Source of the DNA: an uncultured Alphaproteobacteria bacterium
GTDB taxonomy: Bacteria; Pseudomonadota; Alphaproteobacteria; HIMB59; GCA-002718135
Assembly (NCBI GenBank): GCA_902616075.1
Contig: CACMRK010000001.1
Location: 62,001 to 126,000 of the forward strand
Direction: 5' to 3'
DNA length: 64,000 nucleotides
Shown piece after piece: positions 20,442 through 28,447 of the stretch. The first letter of the stretch is position 1; each line of letters starts with the position of its first letter. A model generated the notes under the pieces. The model saw only the letters and a list, made by a program, of their open reading frames with translations. It did no database searches and was not told the origin of the DNA. The position numbers were made by a program, and so were the translations under genes.

Positions 20442-20846
20442 ATGATCGAAGCTTGGGGAGGTACTCTAAATCTAATTTTATACCTAATTAGTATGTTGGG
20501 TTTAGGATACTATGCGTTTCTTACAGTTTTAAGTCCTAATACATTAGTTACTCGATATGATTTAGGAGAAAAATCAGTTCCTATTATAAGAATTGTTGGA
20601 ACTTTTGTTTTGCCAATTTTAATTTTGGGAATTTATTTACTTTTTCGAGGACCTGAAGGTGCTTGGATTTTTCTTGTATTAAACTTTCTTGTTTCAACAC
20701 ATCAGGTAATTTTAGGCTGGGCTACTAGGTTTAAAATTATAGACCCTGATTCAAAGCAAGATGTTGGTGATGAGATAGTAGGGCATGTATTTGTTATTAT
20801 AGCAATTGTTCTGATCTACAGACTTTCTTATACAATATACGCTTAG
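20442..20846 (+). CDS. Small integral membrane protein, 134 aa
   Basis: Not recognised. Four hydrophobic spans separated by short loops, with a conserved-looking RGPEGAW loop. A strong Shine-Dalgarno sequence (GAAGGAG) precedes ATG 20442, and the gene is followed by a strong terminator, so it is a monocistronic and probably well-expressed unit. Function unknown. Confidence 0.8.
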   Translation: MIEAWGGTLNLILYLISMLGLGYYAFLTVLSPNTLVTRYDLGEKSVPIIRIVGTFVLPILILGIYLLFRGPEGAWIFLVLNFLVSTHQVILGWATRFKIIDPDSKQDVGDEIVGHVFVIIAIVLIYRLSYTIYA

Positions 20847-20853
20847 TTATATT

Positions 20854-20880
20854 AAGCTGGGATTTAAATCCCAGCTTTTT
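20854..20880 (+). terminator. Rho-independent terminator
   Basis: A perfect 12-bp inverted repeat, AAGCTGGGATTT / AAATCCCAGCTT (20854-20877), runs into a T tract. It lies just after the 20442-20846 gene and at the stop of the convergent peroxiredoxin-like gene. The T tract favours plus-strand termination. Confidence 0.88.
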
Positions 20881-21415
20881 ATCTTAATGAAAATTCTTTA
20901 ATTTCTGAAAATTCAAAACCATCAAAAGCATCTTTTTCAGAGTATTTAGATCTTATTACAACTCCTTCTTTATCAAGAAAGAAATCTGCAGTCATTATAT
21001 CTAAGTAGCCGCCAAGTTTAATAGGAATATAACCCTTGAGCATAGCAGAAAGTGCTTTTGGGAATTTAAAAATAAATGCATTCATTAATTTAGTCATTGA
21101 TCTATCAATTTCATATTTTTTGTAATAGGTAAAATCTGGATCAGCAAGAACTGTAAATGGAAGAGGTCCGTGTTTTTTCATTTGTTTATTTAAAAACTCA
21201 ACACTAGAATGAAATACTAAAACAATTTCAAAATCTTTTCCAAATTCACTATGTTTATTTTTTAAAAGATTAACTTCTAAATTACAAAACATACAAGAAG
21301 CAAATCTCATGTATTTTAAATATACTTTTTTTCCTTTAAAATTATTAAGATCAAAATCTGATCCATCCATTTTCTTTAATTTTAGTTCTGGTGCATCACC
21401 TTTTTTTATTTTCAT
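20879..21415 (-). CDS. Peroxiredoxin-like (AhpC/TSA, thioredoxin-fold) protein
   Basis: 178 residues with a thioredoxin-like fold: the N-terminal LKKMDGSDFDLNNFKGKKVYL segment, then FASCMFCNLEV with a CxxC pair near residue 41, and PFTVLADPDFTYYKKYEI as in AhpC/TSA proteins. A CxxC rather than a single peroxidatic Cys suggests a disulfide-handling or peroxide-reducing role. Cytoplasmic (no signal peptide). It ends at the terminator shared with the previous gene. Confidence 0.78.
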   Translation of the reverse strand: MKIKKGDAPELKLKKMDGSDFDLNNFKGKKVYLKYMRFASCMFCNLEVNLLKNKHSEFGKDFEIVLVFHSSVEFLNKQMKKHGPLPFTVLADPDFTYYKKYEIDRSMTKLMNAFIFKFPKALSAMLKGYIPIKLGGYLDIMTADFFLDKEGVVIRSKYSEKDAFDGFEFSEIKEFSLR

Positions 21416-21463
21416 ATTATAACATTAATACTATAATTACATAAAAAGTAATATTTAATTTTG

Positions 21464-21889
21464 ATGACATTAATAATAACACTAAAATTTATACACTACC
21501 TTGCAATTGTTTTTTCAGGTGGAGTTTTAGTTGGTGGTGGAGTAATTCAATCTGTTTATGCTAAAGCAAATCAAATTCCTGATTTAAATACAGCAAAGAT
21601 ATTGAAGTTACTTGGCTATATTGGTCTTATATCCCTAATTGTTTTATGGATATCCGGAATTGTACTATCAATTAATCTCTATGGCGGTTTTATAATTAAC
21701 AGTGCATTTACAATTAAAATAATTGCAGCAGGTATACTTTTAGGGTTGTCTACTTTTGTAAATTTTCATGTATTTAATTCCTCAAAAAATAATTTACCGC
21801 CAAATAAAACTATAATGAAAATAGCTACAATGAGTGGAAGAGGGTTACTGATAATAGTACTGATATCTGCTGCTATAGCTTTTTATTAA
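21464..21889 (+). CDS. Four-span membrane protein, CopD/DUF2269-like
   Basis: 141 residues, four hydrophobic spans. The first has KFIHYLAIVFSGGVLVGGG, with a His in a position like that of CopD- or HemJ-type membrane proteins. A second His (NFHVF) lies in the third span. The resemblance is only general, so the assignment is tentative. The frame opens at a TTG at 21461; I take the adjacent ATG at 21464. Confidence 0.6.
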   Translation: MTLIITLKFIHYLAIVFSGGVLVGGGVIQSVYAKANQIPDLNTAKILKLLGYIGLISLIVLWISGIVLSINLYGGFIINSAFTIKIIAAGILLGLSTFVNFHVFNSSKNNLPPNKTIMKIATMSGRGLLIIVLISAAIAFY

Positions 21890-21905
21890 ATTACATTATT
21901 ATATT

Positions 21906-22424
21906 TTATTTAAAAAATTCTTCTAATTTATTTAGAGAGCTTTCATTATTTAGAGTTTCATTAAAAATTTCCTCAACTAAATACTTTCCATCTTGAAACT
22001 CAGATATGAGAGTTAAAGTATAAGGTTTAATATCTGCACATATTTTTTGCCTATTTTTAGGATCTTTAACAATACCAGTAGTACATGAAACTAACCACTG
22101 CATTCGCATGTCACTAATATCAACATCATGTGTGGGAGTAATTTGAAGTTCATCTGTATGGTTTGTTATGAAAGTTTTATAAGTTTCACTATTAATTTTT
22201 GCATCGTTTAAAATATTAACTATTCTTTTACACTTTGATTTATCTCCATCTAAAACATGAACTACTGCGTTAATTCTTATATCTCGTACAATCGGTATTT
22301 CTCCAAAGCCAAAATATTGCATTCCACACATACAGACTCTATTCTCCACATCACAATTTCCAGCATTTGAGACATTAAAAAAGCTTAAGCATAGCAAAAC
22401 AATTAAAGAGTAAAAAATTTTCAT
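21906..22424 (-). CDS. Secreted hypothetical protein, 172 aa
   Basis: Not recognised. A clear signal peptide (MKIFYSLIVLLCLSFFNVSNA) with an AXA-like cleavage site, then a small domain with a cysteine-rich start (CDVENRVCMCG) and two more Cys pairs, which fits disulfides in the periplasm. It is preceded by an A+T-rich gap and by the integrase on the same strand, with the tandem 26-bp repeat in between. Confidence 0.7.
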   Translation of the reverse strand: MKIFYSLIVLLCLSFFNVSNAGNCDVENRVCMCGMQYFGFGEIPIVRDIRINAVVHVLDGDKSKCKRIVNILNDAKINSETYKTFITNHTDELQITPTHDVDISDMRMQWLVSCTTGIVKDPKNRQKICADIKPYTLTLISEFQDGKYLVEEIFNETLNNESSLNKLEEFFK

Positions 22425-22462
22425 ATATTTTCTTTAAATATTGTTACTAATAATAAGAAAAT

Positions 22463-22514
22463 ATTTAAATTTAATAGTTATAATTTTTATTTAAATTTAA
22501 TAGTTATAATTTTT
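22463..22514. repeat. Tandem direct repeat, 2 x 26 bp, at the integrase 3' end
   Basis: Two perfect adjacent copies of a 26-bp unit (22463-22488 and 22489-22514) that begins ATTTAAATTTAATAGTTATA. The second copy overlaps the last codons and stop of the integrase gene. It could be a simple duplication or a recombination site used by the integrase. Confidence 0.85.
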
Positions 22515-23562
22515 TTGCTGCACTTGTCTCTTTAATATTTGTTAGCTTTGTATATCTATCTATCATTTGTGTTGTTTTATGACCACTTTGAGCCATAATT
22601 TCATGAGTGGGTACTCCATTCATTCTAGCCTGAGTAATTGAACCTATTCTTAGACTATGACCAGAAATTTTATCACAATTTTCTATGCCTGCGTCTTCGG
22701 CTCTTTTCTTTAAAATTAAAACAAAACTTGTGTCAGTCAAACTTACTTTTTGATTTTTATTATTAAGAATATATTTTTCTATATTGTTAGCTTTGTTAAT
22801 TTTATAAAAGAGAGGACCTGAGTCAATTAATGCAACGTCTAACCAATTCTTTAACGCAGATACAGGACAATAAGGTGAGTTATTTTTAGGTAAATAGATC
22901 ATTCTCCCTTCACCTTTTTGATCAGTTTTAGAAAAAGGAATTAAAACCTGAACACCATCATCTTCAAAATTTAAATGCTCATATTTCATTCCTAACAATT
23001 CTGATCTTCTGCAAAAACTATAAAATCCAATTAATATTAGAGCTTTATCTCTTATGTTTCTAAAATCATCATTATCCTCTGGAATTTTATTAATTATTTT
23101 CTCAATATCTGCTTTCAAAAGCTCCTTTGCTTGACCAGATTTATTATTTCTTTCATCTCTTACAATTGCACTTATCGTTTCTGATATGTTGGGATTTTTT
23201 CTATCAAACTGAAAACCATTAATTCTATATTTATAAGTTATAGAGGCTAAAATTCTTTGTATAGTTGACGCTTTATAGGCTGATGAAGAGTAGGGGTTAT
23301 TATTTAACTTTTCTCTTCCTGGAATATTACTTGTTCCTTTCAATATTTTTGCTTCTGGATCTTCATGAAGCCAATCCATATAATTAGCAGTTAAAGCATA
23401 TGCACTTTCTAAATCATCAACATCTAATGGACTGCAATTGTATTTATTTTTGCAATAGTCGATAAATTTAAGCCAATCTCCGTTGTATTTGTCCTGAGTA
23501 TTCTTTGCCTTAGACTTTTCCTTTAATTTATTTACATTATCATTTAGTGATATTTTAACCAT
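22504..23562 (-). CDS. Tyrosine recombinase / integrase
   Basis: 352 residues of the phage-integrase family. A core-binding (SAM-like) N-terminal domain spans about residues 10-150, followed by the catalytic domain: Arg in FCRRSELLG, Lys in the KTDQKGEG hairpin, HSLRIG (His-x-x-Arg), SGHKTTQM (second His) and the Tyr nucleophile in MIDRYTK. All catalytic residues are present, so it should be active. An inverted repeat precedes it and a tandem repeat overlaps its 3' end. It borders the sirtuin and methyltransferase region, so it may have mobilised that segment; no tRNA lies beside it. Confidence 0.92.
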   Translation of the reverse strand: MVKISLNDNVNKLKEKSKAKNTQDKYNGDWLKFIDYCKNKYNCSPLDVDDLESAYALTANYMDWLHEDPEAKILKGTSNIPGREKLNNNPYSSSAYKASTIQRILASITYKYRINGFQFDRKNPNISETISAIVRDERNNKSGQAKELLKADIEKIINKIPEDNDDFRNIRDKALILIGFYSFCRRSELLGMKYEHLNFEDDGVQVLIPFSKTDQKGEGRMIYLPKNNSPYCPVSALKNWLDVALIDSGPLFYKINKANNIEKYILNNKNQKVSLTDTSFVLILKKRAEDAGIENCDKISGHSLRIGSITQARMNGVPTHEIMAQSGHKTTQMIDRYTKLTNIKETSAAKKL

Positions 23563-23570
23563 ATTATATA

Positions 23571-23594
23571 TTACGATAATTACAGTTATCGTAA
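23571..23594. promoter_or_regulatory. Operator-like inverted repeat upstream of the integrase
   Basis: Perfect 9-bp arms TTACGATAA (23571-23579) and TTATCGTAA (23586-23594) with a 6-base spacer, starting 9 bases upstream of the integrase ATG. The position would cover the ribosome-binding site or promoter, as expected for a repressor or autoregulatory site. The protein that would bind it is unknown. Confidence 0.6.
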
Positions 23595-23722
23595 ATAATA
23601 GTCAAGTAATAAATATAAATACTATAAATCAATAATTTATATATATAATCTAAATAGTTTCTAATATTACAAACTAGATATAGATTTTCACGTGTAATAA
23701 AATACTGTATATTGTGTATCAA

Positions 23723-24448
23723 ATGGAACAATTACCGCAGATTTCAGCTGATTCCCAGATCTTTGTATTAACGGGTGCTGGTATAAGTAAAGAGTCTGGG
23801 ATTGAAACATTCAGAGACTCTGATGGGCTTTGGAACAATCATAGGATTGAGGATGTTGCTAGTCCAAAAGGATTCTATAGAAACCCTACTCTTGTCTATG
23901 ATTTTTATAATAAACGCCGAAAAGAACTAAACTCAGGAATTAAGCCAAATAAGGCCCATATTTTACTGCATGAATTAGAAAAAATATATAAAATTCATAT
24001 AGTTACACAAAATATCGATAATTTGCATGAGATTGGAGGATCATCATCAATAATTCATATGCACGGTGAGCTAAACAAAGCGAGATGTATGATGAATGAT
24101 CATCATGTATTTGAATGGCTAGAGGACCTAAATGAGACCCATAAATGCCCTAAATGTAACTCTCAATTAAGACCTCATATCGTTTGGTTTGGAGAAATGC
24201 CAATGCAAATGGAAGAAATCCATGATTTAGCTGAGCAATCTAGTTTATTTGTCTCTATTGGGACTTCTGGAGAGGTCTACCCTGCTGCCGGCTTCGTTAC
24301 AATGTTCAAAGATATGAATAAACCAACTGTAGAATTAAATCTGGAACCATCACGTAATCAAAATCAATTTGATTTTGCTATTCATAAACCTGCTACAGTT
24401 GCTGTTGAAGAATTTAAAAACTTACTTTTAAAGAATTTAAAAAACTAA
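23723..24448 (+). CDS. cobB: NAD-dependent protein lysine deacylase (CobB-type sirtuin)
   Basis: Removes acetyl or succinyl groups from lysines using NAD. About 241 residues: NAD-binding GAGISKESGIETFRD, catalytic His in IIHMHGE, TQNIDNLH, a Cys pair CPKC, then IVWFGEMP and IGTSGEVYPAAGF. The Tyr and Arg of FYNKRR match those that give class III sirtuins (E. coli CobB, SIRT5) desuccinylase ability. It is very CobB-like along its whole length, so a housekeeping role is more likely than a phage-defence SIR2. A GTG at 23714 is an alternative start. Confidence 0.92.
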   Translation: MEQLPQISADSQIFVLTGAGISKESGIETFRDSDGLWNNHRIEDVASPKGFYRNPTLVYDFYNKRRKELNSGIKPNKAHILLHELEKIYKIHIVTQNIDNLHEIGGSSSIIHMHGELNKARCMMNDHHVFEWLEDLNETHKCPKCNSQLRPHIVWFGEMPMQMEEIHDLAEQSSLFVSIGTSGEVYPAAGFVTMFKDMNKPTVELNLEPSRNQNQFDFAIHKPATVAVEEFKNLLLKNLKN

Positions 24449-24544
24449 TTTATTCACGTTATTAAATTTTTTTAAATAAAAAATTTTTAATTGTAAATTA
24501 TCAATAATTTTAGAAAAAAAAATTTTATATAATCTAATAATATT

Positions 24545-24703
24545 TTAAATCTTAGATTTGTTTAAAGAAGTTTTTTTTTTATTTTTTAATTTTTTTTTCA
24601 TTTTTTTCAAATTTTTACTTTGTTTACCAAAACTAATTGTATCAATTTCTTTTGGCAAACCTAGTTTTTCCCATTCTTCCAAACTAATTTTTTTTATTGT
24701 CAA
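24545..24703 (-). CDS. Small basic protein, 52 aa, TTG start
   Basis: A TTG codon (24701-24703) with a good AGGAG six bases upstream opens a 53-codon frame. The protein starts MTIKKISLEEWEKLGLPKEI and ends in a run of lysines (KKMKKKLKNKKK). Not recognised. The Shine-Dalgarno sequence and non-repetitive N-terminal half argue for a real gene. A Lys-rich tail is also what A-rich noncoding DNA would give. It lies in the 439-base gap between the sirtuin and the methyltransferases, divergent from the latter. Confidence 0.45.
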   Translation of the reverse strand: MTIKKISLEEWEKLGLPKEIDTISFGKQSKNLKKMKKKLKNKKKTSLNKSKI

Positions 24704-24766
24704 TTTACACTCCTAATAGCTTTATATATGCCCATGTAAGTTAAGTATATAAGTTATGAATTTTTA

Positions 24767-24810
24767 TTATAAACAAACATTCAAATGTGTTTATAATTAG
24801 TTTATAAACA
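24767..24810. promoter_or_regulatory. Operator-like repeats upstream of the methyltransferase operon
   Basis: Three copies of one 9-mer: TTATAAACA (24767-24775), its inverse TGTTTATAA (24788-24796) and TTATAAACA again (24802-24810). The third is part of the 10-bp palindrome GTTTATAAAC (24800-24809). The cluster lies about 78 bases before the first methyltransferase start. The layout resembles operators of controller proteins in restriction-modification systems, but no controller gene is recognised here. Apart from the small minus-strand frame, the rest of the 24449-24887 gap shows nothing else. Confidence 0.45.
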
Positions 24811-24887
24811 TCTAATTTTGTAAATAATCTATATAAATAAAATTTAATTAAATATTAAATGAATTTATTTATATACTTATCAAATTT

Positions 24888-25679
24888 ATGTTTAAGATAT
24901 TCAATAAAAATTCACAAAAAATGAAAGAATTAGAAGATGAGTCTATTGATTTAGTAGTAACTTCACCTCCATACTATTCCTTAAAAGATTATAAAGTAAA
25001 AAAACAAATAGGATTAAATCAAAATTATAAAAAATATACTGAATCACTAAATAAAGTTTGGACAGAGTGTATAAGAGTATTAAAGCCAGACGGGAAATTA
25101 TGTATAAATATTATGCCCTTATTTGATAGTGGTGTAAATAATAAAAAAAAAATAAAAAGAAGAATAACAAAAATACAATTAGACGAAATCACATCTTTTA
25201 TGGAAGCTTCAAACGAAATGTTTTTATTATCTTTGTATATTTGGGATAAGAGAAAAATTGCAAGATTTAGTTCTTTTGGAAGCTACCCATATCCAACAAA
25301 TATTTTTTCAACTTACCCATATGAATGGATAATTGTATATTCAAAATATGGAAAAAGAATTAAGCCGTCTGATGAAATCAAAAAAAAATCTAAATTAACA
25401 CAAAAGGAATGGGCTCAATATGCAATAAACTCAATATGGGAAATGAATCCAGCTAAAGCGAAAGATATAGGCCATCCTGCCCCTTTTCCTGAAGAATTAC
25501 CAAGAAGAATTATTAAACTCCATAGTTTTTATGGAGACAAAGTACTAGATCCATTTTGTGGTTCTGGAACAACATTAAAAGTAGCGGAGGAATTAGGAAG
25601 AGATAGTGTTGGTTACGAAATTAATAAGGATTATATTAAATTAGCAAAAAAAAGATTAGCTCAAATTAATTTATTGTGA
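24888..25679 (+). CDS. Site-specific DNA methyltransferase 1 (N4-cytosine or N6-adenine)
   Basis: 263 residues. Motif IV TSPPYYSLKDY comes near the N-terminus (residues 25-35), and motif I DPFCGSGTT near residue 220, with the following GYE acidic position. This is the permuted (beta-type) motif order. SPPY is frequent in N4-cytosine enzymes but also occurs in N6-adenine ones. The central part (YPYPTNIFSTYPYEWIIVYSKYG) is typical of type II modification enzymes. Its stop overlaps the GTG start of the second methyltransferase (GTGA), implying translational coupling in a five-gene operon. Confidence 0.9.
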   Translation: MFKIFNKNSQKMKELEDESIDLVVTSPPYYSLKDYKVKKQIGLNQNYKKYTESLNKVWTECIRVLKPDGKLCINIMPLFDSGVNNKKKIKRRITKIQLDEITSFMEASNEMFLLSLYIWDKRKIARFSSFGSYPYPTNIFSTYPYEWIIVYSKYGKRIKPSDEIKKKSKLTQKEWAQYAINSIWEMNPAKAKDIGHPAPFPEELPRRIIKLHSFYGDKVLDPFCGSGTTLKVAEELGRDSVGYEINKDYIKLAKKRLAQINLL

Positions 25680-26731
25680 ATTTTTTATTTAAAAAATTAA
25701 ACAGTGTTAACAATCCAAAATCAGTTCATGGAATTTATCCATACAGAGGTAAAATTTCTGGTAAAGATGCAAGTTTAATAATAGAAGAAATAAACTCAAA
25801 ATTTAAAATCAAACAATTACTTGATCCGTTTTGTGGGACAGGAACAATAAATTTTGAATGTCAAAAAAAATTTATCAAAAACATAGGTATAGACCTCAAC
25901 CCAGTTGCTATTAATATTGCAAAGTCTAAAATAAATCAAAAAAATATAAAATTAGAATTAGAAAATTTTGAAAAAATTAAGAATAAATCTTTTAAAAAAA
26001 AAAATATTAAAGTTTCACCATTATTTCTTAAATATTTTCATAAAAATACAGCATATAGGATTTTTCAATACAATGAATATCTAGATGAAATGAACGATTA
26101 TATTAAAGGTTGTTATTTTGGGGCAATAGCACTCAGTGCTAGAGCGTGTAATCATTACAAATGGACTTCAAATATAGTTGGAAAAATTATAAAACCTTTT
26201 AATGAAATAGATTTTGATAAAATATTTTATCAAAAAATTATTAAACATCAAATTAAAACTAAAAAAATTTCAAAAATTAAATTAGCAAATTCTTTAGATA
26301 TTAACAAAGTAGTTTTAAAAAATAGTATCAACTGTGTTATTACAAGCCCTCCTTATTTCAATGCATTAGATTACAGTGCTTATCATAATCAATTTATTCT
26401 AGATTTATTAAAAATTAATAAAAAATCTTTAAAAAAAAATTTATTCCAAAGTTTAAAAGATTATGAAATCAATTTTATTGAGTTTTTTAAAAATTTAGAT
26501 AAAGTTTTAGATAAAAAATCACTTATTGTTTTCATAGTTGGTGGTACTAAGCGAAAGTATAAAACAAAGAATATATCCTTATCTGGATCAGAATTTTTTA
26601 TAAAGATTTCTCCTTTTAAATTAATTAATGTTTATAAAAGAAAATATACCAATACAACTAGTACAAATATTATTGATAAAATAAATAAAACTTCGAGAGA
26701 AGAAGAGATAATTGTATGGAAAAATTTTTAG
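25676..26731 (+). CDS. Site-specific DNA methyltransferase 2
   Basis: 351 residues, GTG start overlapping the previous stop by 4 bases. An N-terminal HGIYPYRGKIS segment is followed by motif I DPFCGTGTINFE (about residue 55), with GIDLNPVAI at the cofactor-binding acidic position. Motif IV TSPPYFNALDY comes late (about residue 220). The motif order is opposite to that of methyltransferase 1, so this is not a duplicate. Two different methyltransferases in one operon are usual when a recognition site is asymmetric and each strand needs its own enzyme. It overlaps the next gene by 16 bases. Confidence 0.88.
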   Translation: MNFLFKKLNSVNNPKSVHGIYPYRGKISGKDASLIIEEINSKFKIKQLLDPFCGTGTINFECQKKFIKNIGIDLNPVAINIAKSKINQKNIKLELENFEKIKNKSFKKKNIKVSPLFLKYFHKNTAYRIFQYNEYLDEMNDYIKGCYFGAIALSARACNHYKWTSNIVGKIIKPFNEIDFDKIFYQKIIKHQIKTKKISKIKLANSLDINKVVLKNSINCVITSPPYFNALDYSAYHNQFILDLLKINKKSLKKNLFQSLKDYEINFIEFFKNLDKVLDKKSLIVFIVGGTKRKYKTKNISLSGSEFFIKISPFKLINVYKRKYTNTTSTNIIDKINKTSREEEIIVWKNF

Positions 26732-27174
26732 ATCAAATAAGTCCCTTGCATTATCAAAATGATATAGATTTTTTTTTCATAGAAACTGATAAAAAAAAAT
26801 TAAAAGAAGATTATTTTTTACCCACAAATAATCTTAAGTTAAATTTGATTAGATATTTTGTTTATACACTAAAAAAAATTGTTATTTGTAAATATTATGA
26901 AAATTTTAATATTAAAAATATTAATAATGACAGATCAATAACTATGAAAAACTGTATCGAATATAAAAATAAATTTTTTTTAATCAATGTAATTACATCT
27001 AAAAATAATTTAATAGAAAAAATTAACTATGGAAATATCAATTTAAAAAAAAAAATTAAGCAGATTTTTATTTTATTGAATATAAAAAATGAATTATCCA
27101 ATGAAATGAAAGATTTAATAGAAATAAATAATCAATATAATATAAATTGTTATTATGACAAACTTACCAAATAG
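26716..27174 (+). CDS. Unrecognised protein of the methyltransferase operon, 152 aa
   Basis: Not recognised. Rich in Lys, Asn and Ile, with no membrane span, no signal peptide and no clear motif. Pattern of strands and helices: KNKFFLINVITSKNN is strand-like and INLKKKIKQIFILLNI helix-like. It overlaps the preceding methyltransferase by 16 bases and the next gene by 20, so it is clearly part of the same transcript and probably a subunit or accessory protein of the system. Confidence 0.7.
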   Translation: MEKFLDQISPLHYQNDIDFFFIETDKKKLKEDYFLPTNNLKLNLIRYFVYTLKKIVICKYYENFNIKNINNDRSITMKNCIEYKNKFFLINVITSKNNLIEKINYGNINLKKKIKQIFILLNIKNELSNEMKDLIEINNQYNINCYYDKLTK

Positions 27175-28447
27175 AAGCAATTATGGTTATCTGAATTGTA
27201 TCTATTCAATATGGAAATCAAGGTATAATAACGATTTAGAAAATTTAAATATTTTAGATTTAAAATATAATAAAAGCTTTGAAAATAATTCAATAGATTA
27301 TTGTAGAGGTGCAAAAAATTATAATAATAAACTTACAGAAAATAGATTAGGTAGGAAAAAATACTGCCCTTTTTTAGTAGACAATACAGCTGCCCATGTT
27401 TGTAATTTAGTTTACGCAAAAGATTCAGATTCACAAAAATCTAAACCTGCAGGTCAAACTGCACTCATATTATCAATTTTAGATTTAGTAAAATTGAATT
27501 ATTCTGGTGATAAAGTTATATCTTTTAATTGGAATTCTAAAAACTCAAAATATTTAAAATTAAATTGGGGTGATGAAAAACTTAATAAATATTTATTAAC
27601 TAAAATTTTAGAATTTGGACCAATAATTGGTCTAATTAAATTAATAAAAAATAAAGTATCAAAAAATAAATTCAATAAATCAGATATTACTCAATTTGTT
27701 GGCTTTGCTAATTTTACTTGTTCAAAAAAAATTAAAGAATTTTGTGAAATTACTAATTGTAATAAAAAAAACCTTAATTTGACTATTAACATTGGCAATA
27801 CATCAAATGATGCAAAAACTAGAACTTTAAAAACATTATTATTATTGCTAGCACATACAAACATTATTAGCCCAATTGATAGTGATCAAAAATTTCAAAA
27901 ACCAATTATCGATTTTGATAATTGGTTATTCTCAAAAGATAATTTTAATAAAATTTCAAATAAATGGATTTTTAATGAAAAATTATTTGAAAAATTAATA
28001 AAGAAAAATAAAGATTTTAAAATTAAAAAAACTATTGAGTATCGCCACTTAGACCCTAAAGCAGTACATAGAAATGCAACTGATAAATGTGATATTTGTA
28101 ATCAAAATATTAAAAATAAATTTAAAAGTAAATATTCAGATATTCTCAAATTAAGAAGATATACTTTAATAAAAATGTTCTCTATGTCTTTTAAAAACAA
28201 AATAACAATTAAGAAAGAAAAAATACATCAATTTTTTTCAAATAATAATTACTACATTACAAAAAACTATAAATTTGAATTAAATGCTGAAATTGATTTT
28301 ATTGATTTTATTACTGGTTGTTTTTTAATCAATAATAATGATAATTTAATACCTTCTTTAGACATAACTGAAATTGATTTAGGGAACATCAAAAATGTAA
28401 ATGAAATTAATAAAAAAATTAATAAATTTTTTAAATATGATAATTGA
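27155..28447 (+). CDS. Unrecognised Cys-containing protein of the methyltransferase operon, 430 aa
   Basis: Not recognised. Visible elements: scattered cysteines in the first 100 residues (DYCRGAKNY, KKYCPFL, AHVCNLVYAKD) and a CDICNQN pair near residue 313 preceded by YRHLDPKAVHRNATDKC, which could form a zinc site. It lacks helicase, P-loop or methyltransferase motifs. It may be the DNA-recognition or second endonuclease subunit; this is inferred only from its position between methyltransferases and a nuclease. It overlaps both neighbours. Confidence 0.75.
   Translation: MTNLPNRSNYGYLNCIYSIWKSRYNNDLENLNILDLKYNKSFENNSIDYCRGAKNYNNKLTENRLGRKKYCPFLVDNTAAHVCNLVYAKDSDSQKSKPAGQTALILSILDLVKLNYSGDKVISFNWNSKNSKYLKLNWGDEKLNKYLLTKILEFGPIIGLIKLIKNKVSKNKFNKSDITQFVGFANFTCSKKIKEFCEITNCNKKNLNLTINIGNTSNDAKTRTLKTLLLLLAHTNIISPIDSDQKFQKPIIDFDNWLFSKDNFNKISNKWIFNEKLFEKLIKKNKDFKIKKTIEYRHLDPKAVHRNATDKCDICNQNIKNKFKSKYSDILKLRRYTLIKMFSMSFKNKITIKKEKIHQFFSNNNYYITKNYKFELNAEIDFIDFITGCFLINNNDNLIPSLDITEIDLGNIKNVNEINKKINKFFKYDN

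Noticed and set aside
23723-24448. Sirtuin as a phage-defence SIR2 effector of the neighbouring operon
   Set aside because: It matches housekeeping CobB along its whole length, including the deacylase Tyr/Arg motif, and has no fused sensor domain; it is also separated from the operon by 439 bases.
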